Under the pieces are notes generated by a model that saw only the letters and a program-made list of their open reading frames with translations, made no database searches and was not told the origin of the DNA. The position numbers were made by a program, and so were the translations under genes. Shown here piece after piece: positions 9,011 through 18,183 of a stretch of DNA of 64,000 bases. The number at the start of each line of letters is the position of its first letter. Within the stretch, counting starts at the first letter, position 1. Origin of the DNA: an uncultured Parabacteroides sp. (GTDB taxonomy: Bacteria > Bacteroidota > Bacteroidia > Bacteroidales > Tannerellaceae). The DNA is taken from contig NZ_CANTZW010000021.1 in assembly GCF_947855115.1 (NCBI RefSeq), forward strand, positions 1 to 64,000, written 5' to 3'.

Positions 9011-9034
9011 ATAGGCACTGATGTAAGTGCCTGT
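9011..9034 (+). promoter_or_regulatory. Small hairpin in the leader of the TPR gene
   Basis: GGCACT (9014-9019) pairs with AGTGCC (9026-9031) around the loop GATGTA. Three further pairs, one of them wobble, extend the stem outward. It is followed by an A-rich stretch and the start codon at 9054. It is not a terminator (no T-tract); it may affect translation or mRNA stability. Confidence 0.35.
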
Positions 9035-9053
9035 ATTAAAAAGCAAATGAGTG

Positions 9054-12053
9054 ATGAAAAGAATACTTATTCCGCTGTGTCTGGTAGTAGGCAGCCACAT
9101 GGCAAGCGGGCAAAGATCGTATCAGTTTGATGCGCCAAACCGTTTGTTTGTCGAGGGCAAGGAGTTGTTTAGTTTGAAGAATTATTCAGGTTGCATCGAT
9201 AAATTGGAAGCGTATAAACAACATTCCACGGATGCCGACTTGATTCAGGAAGCCGATTATATGCTGGTCTACTCCGCTTATGAGCAAGGCCGTCCCAATG
9301 CCGTAGAGTTATTGAAAGATTACCTGGATGTGTACCCTGATTCCCGCCATGCGGACGAGGTGAGCTTCTTGATCGGTTCGGCCCATTTCGGGAAGGAGGA
9401 ATATCAAAAAGCGATCTTCTGGTTTAATGAGTCGGATATCGATATGCTGAGCCTGGAGCAACAGGAAACCTATTGTTTTCGTCTGGCATACTCCTTGTTG
9501 CAAACCGGGGATATGGATAAGGCCCGTGGTTATTTCGCTCGGATCGAGCAAATCGGGACGAAATACCGGGAAGCCTCTACCTATTATGTCGCTTATATCG
9601 ATTACGCGACCGGTAAATACAACAACGCTTTGGTGGAATTTACCCGCTTGAAAGATTTACCCGATTATAGGAAACAATCTTTATACTATATCACGCAAAT
9701 TTATTTTATCCAGAATAAATACGAGAAAGTAGTCAGCGAAGGCCGGGAATTGCTTGCCTCTTATCCGGATAGCGAGAACAATGGCGAGGTATACCGTGTC
9801 ATGGGTAACGCTTTCTATCATCTGGGAAATGAGGAGCAGGCAATCAAGATGTTGAGTAAATATGTATCCTCCACGAATGATCCGTTGAGAGGAGATTTAT
9901 ATATCTTGGGTGTATGCTATTACAACAGTGGCAACTACAGTAGCGCCGTGAACGCCTTGGGACAAACGGTTCGTGAGAACGACGCCCTTTCGCAGAATGC
10001 TTATCTGTATCTGGGGCAAAGCTATTTGCGACTGAAAGATAAAAATAACGCTCGTATGGCCTTCGAGTCTGCCGCTACTTCATCTTTCGACAAGCAAGTG
10101 AAGGAGGCGGCTATGTATAATTATGCGCTATTGATCCACGAGACAGCTTTCACCGGCTTTGGCGAGTCGGTGACGATCTTCGAGGATTTCCTGAATGATT
10201 TCCCGAATTCCAAATATGCCGATAAGGTAAACGATTATCTGGTAGAGGTTTATCTGACTACCAAGAATTATCAAGCGGCTTTAAACTCTATCGAGAAGAT
10301 CAAGCATCCGAGCACGAAGATACTGGAGGCGAAGCAAGATATCTTGTTCCAGTTAGGAACACAAGCGTTCACGAATATGGAATTAGACAAGGCGGTCGAT
10401 CTTTTCAGCCGCTCGATCTCGTTGGGCGCTTATAACCTGGAATCTCGCAACGACGCTTATTTCTGGCGCGGTGAGTCTTACTATCGACAAGGAGAATATA
10501 ACCAGGCGATTTCCGATTATCGCACTTATTTGAATAATACCCGCAGGCGCGATACGGATATGTATGCTTTGGCGCATTATAACTTAGGTTACAGTTACTT
10601 CAAGTTGAAAGACTATAGCGAGGCGTTGAATCGTTTCCGTCAATACGTGAATCTGGAGAGCAATCAGCAGACTCCGGCGTATGCGGACGCTTATAATCGT
10701 ATCGGCGATTGCTTGTTCCACAACCGCCAGTTCGCTATGGCGGAAGAGAATTATACCCGGGCGGCGCAATTGCAACCATCTGCCGGAGATTATTCGGTAT
10801 ATCAGAAAGGCTTCCTGCTGGGATTGCAGAAAGATTATAAGGGAAAGATCAGCGTGATGGATCGTCTGATCCGTGAGTTCCCTGAATCGCAATATGTAGA
10901 CGATGCCTTGTTCGAGAAGGGACGTTCTTATGTGTTGCTGGACAACAACCAAGCGGCCGCGACAACTTTTGAACAGTTGGTACGCGATTTCCCGCAAAGC
11001 AGTCTGGCCCGTAAAGCCGGCGTACAGCTAGGTTTGATTTATTTCAACGACAACCAACCGGAGAAAGCTGCCGAGGCTTATAAGGCGGTGATTAGTAACT
11101 ATCCGGGTAGCGAGGAAGCAAAAGTGGCCTTGCAAGACTTGAAGTCCGTGTATATCGAGCTGAACGATATCAACTCGTTCGCCGCTTATGCGAACTCATT
11201 GGGTGGAAATATCCGCTTCGAGGTAAGCGAGCAGGATTCCTTGACCTATCTGGCGGCCGAGAAGTTATTTATGCGAGGCGATAATGAGGGGGCTCGTCGT
11301 AGTTTGACGAATTATTTGCAAACATTCCCGCAGGGAGCGTTTAGCTCGAACGCCAATTTCTATTTGGCAAGTATCGCTTTCGCCAAGAATGAATATGAGG
11401 AGGCGAAACGTTTGTATTCGTTGGTATTGGAAAGCGGTGATACGAAATTCAAGGAAGAGTCTTGGGCCCGTAAAGCCGAGATCGAGTATCTGGATAAGGA
11501 TTACACCGCCGCTATGGAAAGTTTCAAGCGTTTGCTGGCGGTAGCGGAAAACCCGGAGAATAAAGAGGCCGCTAAGTTGGGCCTGATGCGTTGCGCCGAA
11601 TTGACCGGGCAACCGCAAGAGGCTTTGCTTGCCGCCAACGATCTGTTGAAGGAACCGAAACTGTCTCCCGAGATCATGTCCGAGGCCCGTTATGTGCGTG
11701 CGAAGGCTTATATCAGCTTGGAGCAGGAGAATAAGGCGTTGGCCGACTTGAAAGAGATTAGCAAGGATACCCGTACGGTGCATGGGGCAGAGGCTAAATA
11801 TCTGTTGGCTCAATTGTATTATGATAATAAGGATGACAAGAACGCCGAGACAGTCTTGATGAACTTCATCGAGAATGGTACGCCTCACCAATATTGGTTG
11901 GCGAGGGGATTTATCTTGTTGGCTGATATTTATATCCGCCAGGGCGATGATTTCCAGGCTCGTCAATATCTGACCAGTTTGCAAAACAACTATAAGGGCG
12001 ATGACGAGATCGCCGCGATGATCGAAGACAGATTGGGTAAACTAAAGAAATAA
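9054..12053 (+). CDS. Large periplasmic/envelope TPR-repeat protein
   Basis: A 999-residue protein made almost entirely of tetratricopeptide-type helical repeats after a signal peptide (about 1-20, ending ASGQ). Repeats such as AYFWRGESYYRQGEYNQAI, AHYNLGYSYFKLKDYSEAL and NFYLASIAFAKNEYEEAKRL recur throughout. This points to a protein-interaction scaffold in the periplasm or at the outer membrane, not an enzyme. GTG at 9051 directly precedes ATG 9054; the ATG is preferred. It is the first gene of a tightly spaced cluster: the outer-membrane barrel follows after 9 bp, then three kinases and a response regulator. The role is unknown; the context suggests an envelope complex linked to signalling. 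Confidence 0.85.
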   Translation: MKRILIPLCLVVGSHMASGQRSYQFDAPNRLFVEGKELFSLKNYSGCIDKLEAYKQHSTDADLIQEADYMLVYSAYEQGRPNAVELLKDYLDVYPDSRHADEVSFLIGSAHFGKEEYQKAIFWFNESDIDMLSLEQQETYCFRLAYSLLQTGDMDKARGYFARIEQIGTKYREASTYYVAYIDYATGKYNNALVEFTRLKDLPDYRKQSLYYITQIYFIQNKYEKVVSEGRELLASYPDSENNGEVYRVMGNAFYHLGNEEQAIKMLSKYVSSTNDPLRGDLYILGVCYYNSGNYSSAVNALGQTVRENDALSQNAYLYLGQSYLRLKDKNNARMAFESAATSSFDKQVKEAAMYNYALLIHETAFTGFGESVTIFEDFLNDFPNSKYADKVNDYLVEVYLTTKNYQAALNSIEKIKHPSTKILEAKQDILFQLGTQAFTNMELDKAVDLFSRSISLGAYNLESRNDAYFWRGESYYRQGEYNQAISDYRTYLNNTRRRDTDMYALAHYNLGYSYFKLKDYSEALNRFRQYVNLESNQQTPAYADAYNRIGDCLFHNRQFAMAEENYTRAAQLQPSAGDYSVYQKGFLLGLQKDYKGKISVMDRLIREFPESQYVDDALFEKGRSYVLLDNNQAAATTFEQLVRDFPQSSLARKAGVQLGLIYFNDNQPEKAAEAYKAVISNYPGSEEAKVALQDLKSVYIELNDINSFAAYANSLGGNIRFEVSEQDSLTYLAAEKLFMRGDNEGARRSLTNYLQTFPQGAFSSNANFYLASIAFAKNEYEEAKRLYSLVLESGDTKFKEESWARKAEIEYLDKDYTAAMESFKRLLAVAENPENKEAAKLGLMRCAELTGQPQEALLAANDLLKEPKLSPEIMSEARYVRAKAYISLEQENKALADLKEISKDTRTVHGAEAKYLLAQLYYDNKDDKNAETVLMNFIENGTPHQYWLARGFILLADIYIRQGDDFQARQYLTSLQNNYKGDDEIAAMIEDRLGKLKK

Positions 12054-12062
12054 AAGAAAGCG

Positions 12063-13859
12063 ATGAAGACTATATATAATGTAAAGGCGTTGTGTGTGGT
12101 AGCTTTGCTGGGTTCGGCTGCTGCCGCGAGCGCGCAAGAGGATGTCACGAAAGAAAAGAACCTGAACCGAGAGATGACGCTTGAGCGGGAGTATGATCCT
12201 TCCGTACAGGATGCCAGCAAGGTAAATACGCTTCCCGTGGTAAAAGAACCGGAGGTGCGTAAGATCCCGATCGATTACTCGGACTATACGATCGCCGCTG
12301 ATCCGCGGAAGGAGATCAGCTTGTTGCCTTCCGGAAATATCATGACGCAAATGGATTACAACAAGCGTCGGGGATATTTCAATTTTGGTATCGGCACGTA
12401 TCTGAATATGAACGGAGACGTGGGCTATCATATCTTGAGTACCGAGAAGAATCAGTTGAATGTTTGGTATTCGCATCGTTCCACGAATGGGAACGTGAAG
12501 TATATCCAATTGGACGACGAGAAGGTAAAGGCGAAGCTCAACGATAATCTGGGGGGTATCAACTTCAGGCATGTTTTTGATAAGACGGTGTTTAGTATTG
12601 GCGCGAAGTATGGTTATTCTGCGTTTAATTACTACGGGTTGCCTATTGACGTGACATCAACCGCGAACGTGGGGTTATTAGATAGAGCGGATCGGGAAAC
12701 CAACCAAGTGAACCAGACGATAGCCGCCAATATCGGATTTGAGTCGAAGGAAGATGCCGCATTCGGGTACTTGCTGGATTTGGGTTATATAAATTTCTCT
12801 CATAAATACGGATTGGGTAAACCTGCGGATGGTCCTACGGAACATACCTTCGACGCTAAGTTTGACTTGAACGCCGGTTTTAACGGTGATATGAAGATTG
12901 GTCTGGGTGGACAGGTTGAGTATTTTAATTATAGCCTGCCCGGAAAAAAGAAGACTTCGAAGGGAGACTATTATACCTATGAGTTTGAGAACCATGCGGA
13001 GGTAACCCTTTCTCCTTATTATAAAGTCGAGGGGGATAGCTGGAACCTGAAATTGGGTGCCAACGTGATGCTGGTGACCGGCGATGACAGTAAGTTCATG
13101 GCCTCGCCTAATATAGCGGCAGATATAGAGGTCGCGGATAAGACTTTGCTCTATTTAAATGCTGGCGGTAAGTTATATTCCAATAGCATGTATGAGACCT
13201 CTTTGGTGAACCGTTATGTAAACCCGACGGAAGAGATCGCTCCGTCTCGTAATTGGTTGGACGCGATTCTGGGTATTAAGAGCGGCGTGGCTCCGGGATT
13301 TTGGTTCGATGTGTTCGCCGGTTATAAGATAACCAGTAGCGATGTGCTTTTCTTGCCGTCGAGAGTTTATAATAGGGATCATTTCGGGAATTTCTGTGAG
13401 GCGATGTATGATATCGATACGAAACAGCTTTTTATTGGCGCTAACTTGAAATATAGTTATCAACAGTTGTTTGATATCTCTTTGAAGGGAGTCTATAATA
13501 ATTGGAAAGCGAACTTCGGTGATACCTGGATCGGAGGGAAGGTTAATGGAGAGCTGGAACATGCTTGGGGCAAACCGGAGATGGAGGTGACTGCGGGCTT
13601 GACGGTCCGTCCGGTAAAGAACCTCTCCGTTTTATTGGATTATTATCTGGCTACCGGACGTTATACCCAATTGGATGGTGCCGGAGAATATAAGATGAAC
13701 AACATCAATGAGTTGAACCTGACTGGTACTTATACTTTCAATGATACCTTCGGTGTTTATGCCAAACTGAATAATATCCTTTGCCAGAAGTACGAGGTAT
13801 ATTATGGTTACCCTTTGCAGAGCTTTAGCGCGATGATCGGAGTGAATATCAATTTTTAA
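12063..13859 (+). CDS. Outer membrane beta-barrel protein, TonB-receptor-like, plug-less
   Basis: A 598-residue protein with a signal peptide (about 1-25, SAAAASAQ). There is no plug domain; amphipathic beta strands with aromatic girdles continue to the C-terminal Phe (AMIGVNINF). The C-terminal part resembles the barrel of TonB-dependent receptors (strand phrases such as LNLTGTYTFNDTFGVYAKLNNIL), but plug and TonB box are missing, so active transport is doubtful. An N-terminal stretch (about 25-100) is polar and may face the periplasm, where the 1000-residue TPR protein encoded 9 bp upstream could bind it. The two genes are probably one functional unit. No specific function is known to me. 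Confidence 0.8.
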   Translation: MKTIYNVKALCVVALLGSAAAASAQEDVTKEKNLNREMTLEREYDPSVQDASKVNTLPVVKEPEVRKIPIDYSDYTIAADPRKEISLLPSGNIMTQMDYNKRRGYFNFGIGTYLNMNGDVGYHILSTEKNQLNVWYSHRSTNGNVKYIQLDDEKVKAKLNDNLGGINFRHVFDKTVFSIGAKYGYSAFNYYGLPIDVTSTANVGLLDRADRETNQVNQTIAANIGFESKEDAAFGYLLDLGYINFSHKYGLGKPADGPTEHTFDAKFDLNAGFNGDMKIGLGGQVEYFNYSLPGKKKTSKGDYYTYEFENHAEVTLSPYYKVEGDSWNLKLGANVMLVTGDDSKFMASPNIAADIEVADKTLLYLNAGGKLYSNSMYETSLVNRYVNPTEEIAPSRNWLDAILGIKSGVAPGFWFDVFAGYKITSSDVLFLPSRVYNRDHFGNFCEAMYDIDTKQLFIGANLKYSYQQLFDISLKGVYNNWKANFGDTWIGGKVNGELEHAWGKPEMEVTAGLTVRPVKNLSVLLDYYLATGRYTQLDGAGEYKMNNINELNLTGTYTFNDTFGVYAKLNNILCQKYEVYYGYPLQSFSAMIGVNINF

Positions 13860-13874
13860 TATGCGAACGGAAGG

Positions 13875-14975
13875 ATGAGCGACATAAATATCAAACAACT
13901 GGAAAGCCTTCGCTGGAGGATACGGGTGATCGAGACGCTGACCGTAATCGGGACGGCGTGGATCGCCTTGGCGGTTTACCAGAGGAAGGAAGAACTGGTC
14001 TATTATTTGGTGGGAGCCGTAGTCCTTCTATTCCTGTTAAAGTATTATACGCAATTTTGTTTGCGGAAAAGGCAGTTTGTGTCTAATCTCGTTGAGCAGC
14101 GTACAATGGAGTTGCGTTTTCAGCGAGACGCGATGCAAGCGGAATCGGAGAAACTGTCTCGGGCGCTTTCTGCCTTGGCAGACGCTCAAGACGAGCTGGT
14201 TCGCAAAGAACGTCTGGCCTCGATCGGCCAATTGACAAAAGGGCTGGTAGACCGCATCTTGAATCCGTTGAACTACATCAACAACTTCGCCCATTTGTCT
14301 ACCTCCTTGGCGAAAGACATCAAGCAGAATATCGACGAGGATGAAAAGACCGGTAAGCACGATAATTATAATGATACGCAAGAGTTGTTGGTGCTTTTGA
14401 CGGGTAATCTGGATAAGATTGCCAAGCATGGCGATAATACGGTGCGGATCGTGAAAGCGATGGAGGAATTGCTGAGAGATCATTCCGTGAATCGTACTTG
14501 CGTGGATATCAATGATCTGTGTAAGGTCAATCTGGATATATTGCGGAAGAATTACGCGAAGGAGATCGAGAGGAATCGAGTAAATATATCATTCTCGGGG
14601 CTTTCCGTACCGCTGACGATCGAGGTGAATATCGATCAGATGGGGAAAGCGTTGCTACAGATATTGGATAATAGTATATACGCGGTCTTGAAAAAAGCGG
14701 GAGAGCCGGGTTATCAGCCTTCTGTCTCGTTGGTATTGCGTATTCAGGCAGATAAGTTGCAAGTGGTGATTCGAGATAATGGTGTTGGCATAGAAGAAAC
14801 GATAAAGTCAAAGGTATTTTCTCCTTTCTTTACAACCAAGCCGACAGCGGAGGCGGCGGGCACAGGACTTTACCTCAGCCGTGAAGTTGTGTTGAACCAT
14901 AAAGGGACGATCGCTATCGAGTCGGAGAAAGATAAATATACGGAAGTTACGGTTACGTTGCCTATTTATAGCTAG
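13875..14975 (+). CDS. Membrane histidine kinase-like protein with Asp in place of the H-box His
   Basis: A 366-residue inner-membrane protein. It has two close transmembrane helices (about 20-36 and 41-61) with almost no periplasmic loop, a coiled coil (about 65-110), a DHp-like domain and an intact HATPase_c domain (N box ILDNSIYAV, G1 DNGVGI, F box FSPFFTTK, G2 GTGLYLS). The H-box, normally HExxNPL, reads GLVDRILNPLNY: the phospho-acceptor His is Asp126 and the next Glu is Arg. The downstream paralogue has the same change. It therefore cannot autophosphorylate in the usual way; it may regulate the intact kinase two genes on, bind ATP as a switch, or use another residue. It lies 15 bp after the barrel gene. 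Confidence 0.88.
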   Translation: MSDINIKQLESLRWRIRVIETLTVIGTAWIALAVYQRKEELVYYLVGAVVLLFLLKYYTQFCLRKRQFVSNLVEQRTMELRFQRDAMQAESEKLSRALSALADAQDELVRKERLASIGQLTKGLVDRILNPLNYINNFAHLSTSLAKDIKQNIDEDEKTGKHDNYNDTQELLVLLTGNLDKIAKHGDNTVRIVKAMEELLRDHSVNRTCVDINDLCKVNLDILRKNYAKEIERNRVNISFSGLSVPLTIEVNIDQMGKALLQILDNSIYAVLKKAGEPGYQPSVSLVLRIQADKLQVVIRDNGVGIEETIKSKVFSPFFTTKPTAEAAGTGLYLSREVVLNHKGTIAIESEKDKYTEVTVTLPIYS

Positions 14976-14976
14976 G

Positions 14977-14985
14977 AAAGGAGGT
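14977..14985 (+). promoter_or_regulatory. Strong Shine-Dalgarno sequence before the second kinase
   Basis: AAAGGAGGT sits 4 bases before the ATG at 14990. Such full anti-16S complementarity is uncommon in Bacteroidetes, where initiation seldom relies on Shine-Dalgarno pairing, and it fixes the start codon of this gene. Confidence 0.6.
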
Positions 14986-14989
14986 CTTC

Positions 14990-16120
14990 ATGATACAGGA
15001 TTTACATATCGAGATCGATAAACTAAAGAGCCGGATCAAGCTATGCGAGCGGGTAACGTTGGCTAGCTTGGTGGGTATCTGTGTATCTGTGAAGTTCGGT
15101 CATAATGAATGGATCTGGTTGATCTGCCTTATCTTGATCTGCCAGATAGGTAAATTCATTTTTAAGCGGAAGCTGAGGCAAAAGGAGTATTTGGTAAAAG
15201 AGGTAGAGGAACGCACGCAGGAGATCCGTTCGGAGAAAGACGCGATCCAAGAGGAGTCCGAGAAGTTGGCGGCAGCCTTGAAAGCCTTGGGCGAGGCGCA
15301 AGACGAGCTGGTCCGTAAGGAACGGATGGCTACCATAGGACAGTTGACTCAAGGTTTGGTAGACCGTATCTTGAATCCGCTGAATTATATCAATAACTTC
15401 GCTAATCTGACATCGGGCTTGGCCAAGGATCTCCGGGAAAATCTGGATAGCCAGAAAGAGAACCTGAAACCGGAGGTATACGATGACTCCGTGGATTTGC
15501 TGAATATGATGACCGGTAATTTGGAGAAGATCTCCGAGCATGGTTTCAATACGGTGCGTATCGTTAAGGCGATGGAGGAATTGCTGAAAGACCGGAGGGG
15601 TAATCTTACGCTTACCAATATCAACGGATTATGCCGGGTCGCCTTGGATAAATTGAAGAAGACCTATGAGCAGGATATCCGGGAGAAAAATATCCGGATT
15701 ATTTTCGATAACCTGACGTTGTCTTTGATGATGGAAGTGAACGTGGAGCAATTCAGCAAGGTCTTGACCGGGATGTTGAAGAATTCCATGTATGCCTTGT
15801 TGAAGAAATCAGAAACCGTGACTTTTAGCCCGGAGATTTTCCTTGGCTTGAAAGTCAATAAGGATATGCTGGAAATAACGATCCGTGATAACGGGTCTGG
15901 TATCGACGAGAATATAAAAGACAAGATATTCGCTCCTTTCTTCACGACGAAGACTACCGGGGAAGCGGCTGGTGTAGGGCTTTACCTATGCCGTGAGATT
16001 GTGCAGAACCATCGGGGAACTATCGAGGTGGAGAGTAAGAAAGGGGAATATACCAAGTTTCTAATTACTATCCCGGTGTATCAACCGAAAACGGTTACAC
16101 CGCCTAAAGAGGAGGAATAG
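14990..16120 (+). CDS. Second His-less membrane histidine kinase paralogue
   Basis: A 376-residue paralogue of the preceding gene, almost certainly a tandem duplicate. It has two hydrophobic helices (about 22-35 and 42-58), a coiled coil, a DHp-like domain and an intact ATP-binding domain (MLKNSMYALL, DNGSGI, FAPFFTTK, GVGLYLC). The stretch AQDELVRKER and the block GLVDRILNPLNYINNFA are nearly identical in both copies, and Asp125 again stands where the phospho-acceptor His belongs. Conservation of this exact substitution in both copies argues for selection and against random decay. It could form heterodimers with its neighbour or with the soluble kinase that starts 2 bp downstream. The C-terminus is acidic and proline-rich (PPKEEE). 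Confidence 0.88.
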   Translation: MIQDLHIEIDKLKSRIKLCERVTLASLVGICVSVKFGHNEWIWLICLILICQIGKFIFKRKLRQKEYLVKEVEERTQEIRSEKDAIQEESEKLAAALKALGEAQDELVRKERMATIGQLTQGLVDRILNPLNYINNFANLTSGLAKDLRENLDSQKENLKPEVYDDSVDLLNMMTGNLEKISEHGFNTVRIVKAMEELLKDRRGNLTLTNINGLCRVALDKLKKTYEQDIREKNIRIIFDNLTLSLMMEVNVEQFSKVLTGMLKNSMYALLKKSETVTFSPEIFLGLKVNKDMLEITIRDNGSGIDENIKDKIFAPFFTTKTTGEAAGVGLYLCREIVQNHRGTIEVESKKGEYTKFLITIPVYQPKTVTPPKEEE

Positions 16121-16122
16121 AT

Positions 16123-16974
16123 ATGGAAGACCAGAGTAAGGAAATAGAACGGCTGCGTTTGCAAGTGAAGAACTTAGAGAAATTATCTTCTTTAGGTATG
16201 TTGAGTGCCGGGATCGCGCATGAGATTCAGAATCCGCTCAACTTTGTCATCAATTTCAGTAAATTGTCTTCTAAGCTCGTAGATGATTTGGAGGATATAT
16301 TGGAAGAAGAGAAAGATGTCTTACCGCCGGAATCTTGGGAGAAACTTACCGCTCTTCACGAAGAGTTTAGCGAGATCGTGGGCGATTTACATGCTAACTT
16401 GAAAAAGATCGAGGAGCATGGTAACCGGGCGACAAGCATCATCCGGGGGATCTTGCTTTATTCCAGAGGAAAGGACGACGAGTATATCCCTACGGATGTC
16501 AAGAATCTGGTGAAGGAATACGTTTGGTTGGCTTACCATTCGATGCGAGCGAACTATAAAGGTTTCAATATCGCGATCCGGGAGAATTACGAGGAGGGAC
16601 TTCCGGCGTTGAAGGTGATCCCGCAAGATTTGAGTCGTGCGGTATTGAATGTCATGAATAACGCTTGCTATGCGGTCTATAGTAAATCCAAGCTCTCGCC
16701 GATCGGATATGAACCGGTTATATCCGTGGATTTACGGAGGGAGGGGGATCATCTAAGATTAAGTATCGAGGATAACGGCATCGGTATGCCGGAGAGTATA
16801 CGGGAACAGATATTCTCCGCTTTTTTTACCACCAAACCAGTAGGGGAGGGAACAGGTTTAGGGCTGTCTATTACCCGGACTATTATAGAGGAGAAACATG
16901 ACGGGAAGATAAAAGTGGAATCGAAAGAAGGCGAGTTTACCCGTTTCATATTCCTTATTCCATTAACGAAATAA
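16123..16974 (+). CDS. Soluble sensor histidine kinase with intact H-box
   Basis: A 283-residue cytoplasmic kinase with a short N-terminal coiled coil (about 3-22), the canonical H-box AGIAHEIQNPLNFVINF with His33, and a full HATPase_c domain (N box MNNACYAVY, DNGIGM, FSAFFTTKPVGEGTGLGLS). There are no membrane segments and no sensor domain. It belongs to the same family as the two preceding membrane proteins (shared NPLN-INF and FFTTKP-GE blocks) but keeps the phospho-acceptor. The simplest reading is that this is the active kinase, the two membrane paralogues are its sensors or regulators, and the response regulator encoded 11 bp downstream is its target. Start ATG 16123 is 2 bp after the previous stop. 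Confidence 0.9.
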   Translation: MEDQSKEIERLRLQVKNLEKLSSLGMLSAGIAHEIQNPLNFVINFSKLSSKLVDDLEDILEEEKDVLPPESWEKLTALHEEFSEIVGDLHANLKKIEEHGNRATSIIRGILLYSRGKDDEYIPTDVKNLVKEYVWLAYHSMRANYKGFNIAIRENYEEGLPALKVIPQDLSRAVLNVMNNACYAVYSKSKLSPIGYEPVISVDLRREGDHLRLSIEDNGIGMPESIREQIFSAFFTTKPVGEGTGLGLSITRTIIEEKHDGKIKVESKEGEFTRFIFLIPLTK

Positions 16975-16985
16975 ATAGAAGAATT

Positions 16986-18149
16986 ATGGCTATCAAGATA
17001 TTAAGTGTAGACGACGAACAGGATCTGGAGGCGTTGCTAACCCAATATTTCCGCAGGAAGATCCGTAAGGGAGAGTATGAGTTCTCTTTTGCCCATAATG
17101 GTTTGGAAGCGTTGAAGATGATGTTAGACCATCCGGACTTTGATATCATATTGAGCGATATTAATATGCCGGAGATGGATGGCCTGACTTTGTTGACGAA
17201 GATCAACGAGATGCGTAACCCTGCCTTGAAATGTATCATCGTATCGGCTTATGGGGATATGGAGAATATTCGTACCGCCATGAACCATGGGGCTTTCGAT
17301 TTTGCCACCAAGCCGATTGATATGGAAGATTTGGAACGTACGATCGAGAAGGCGGTCGAGCAAATCTCTTTTATCAAGGAAGCCCAGAAAGAACATCATC
17401 AGTTGGAGGAGATCCAGTACGACTTGAATGTGGCGCGCGAGATACAGCAGTCGATCTTGCCCAAGCAGTTCCCCCCGTTCCCGCAATATAAACAATTCGA
17501 TCTCTATGCGACCATGAGCGCCGCTAAATCAGTGGGAGGCGATTTCTATGATTTCTTCCTGGTAGATGATAATCATCTGGGATTTACGATCGCGGATGTG
17601 TCGGACAAAGGGATTCCTGCCGCTATTTTTATGGCGATTAGCCGTACGGTAATCCGTGCCACGGCACTCAGGCAGCTTTCCCCGGCGGTTTGCATGAAGG
17701 AATCGAATGATTTGTTGTGTCGTGAGAGTGTCAACGGGATGTTTGTCACTACTTTTTATGCGATCCTGAATATCCATACCGGCGATGTGGTTTATTGCAA
17801 TGGAGGACATAACCGTCCGGTTTGGATCCGTAAGAACGATAAGGTTTCTCTTTTGCCGATGACCGGCGATATGGCTTTAGGGGTCGTGCCGGGATTAATC
17901 TATAAAGAGCAATCCTTGAGGTTGGAGGCGGGCGATAGCTTGTTCCTTTATACGGATGGGATCAGCGAGGCGATGAACCCGAGAAACGAGCAATATGGGG
18001 ACATCCGTTTGGTAGAGGCATGTTGCTCCGTAAGAGGCCAATCCCCGTGGTCTATGATTGAGGGGATATCCGAGTCTGTCCGGTCTTTCGTAGACGGGGC
18101 GACGCAGAGTGATGATATCACGATGTTGGCACTGACTTATAAAGGGTAA
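16986..18149 (+). CDS. Response regulator with PP2C (SpoIIE/RsbU-type) phosphatase output
   Basis: A 387-residue protein. The receiver domain (about 1-125) has the acidic cluster VDDEQD, phospho-acceptor Asp58 in LSDINMPEMDG and the Lys of ATKPID. A coiled linker (about 125-165) follows, with an AREIQQSILP signature, then a SpoIIE-type PP2C phosphatase (about 175-385: GGDFYDFF, DVSDKGIPAAIFM, NGGHNRP, LYTDGISEA, QSDDITML), whose Asp residues bind Mn/Mg. Such proteins dephosphorylate STAS anti-sigma-factor antagonists in partner-switching cascades. No STAS protein or anti-sigma kinase is encoded nearby, so the target is elsewhere or non-canonical. It is the last gene of the six-gene cluster. 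Confidence 0.9.
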   Translation: MAIKILSVDDEQDLEALLTQYFRRKIRKGEYEFSFAHNGLEALKMMLDHPDFDIILSDINMPEMDGLTLLTKINEMRNPALKCIIVSAYGDMENIRTAMNHGAFDFATKPIDMEDLERTIEKAVEQISFIKEAQKEHHQLEEIQYDLNVAREIQQSILPKQFPPFPQYKQFDLYATMSAAKSVGGDFYDFFLVDDNHLGFTIADVSDKGIPAAIFMAISRTVIRATALRQLSPAVCMKESNDLLCRESVNGMFVTTFYAILNIHTGDVVYCNGGHNRPVWIRKNDKVSLLPMTGDMALGVVPGLIYKEQSLRLEAGDSLFLYTDGISEAMNPRNEQYGDIRLVEACCSVRGQSPWSMIEGISESVRSFVDGATQSDDITMLALTYKG

Positions 18150-18157
18150 GACCATAA

Positions 18158-18183
18158 GCTGGAAGATCTATCGATCTTCCAGC
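18158..18183. terminator. Hairpin between convergent genes
   Basis: Eleven-bp perfect stem GCTGGAAGATC / GATCTTCCAGC with loop TATC. It overlaps the last codons and stop of the minus-strand SUMF1/BNR gene and lies 8 bp after the plus-strand phosphatase stop, so it could end transcription in both directions. The T-tract is weak on either side. Confidence 0.5.

Noticed and set aside
11265..11984. 239-residue minus-strand frame opposite the TPR gene
   Set aside because: Shadow of a strongly periodic TPR-coding sequence; no independent signals.
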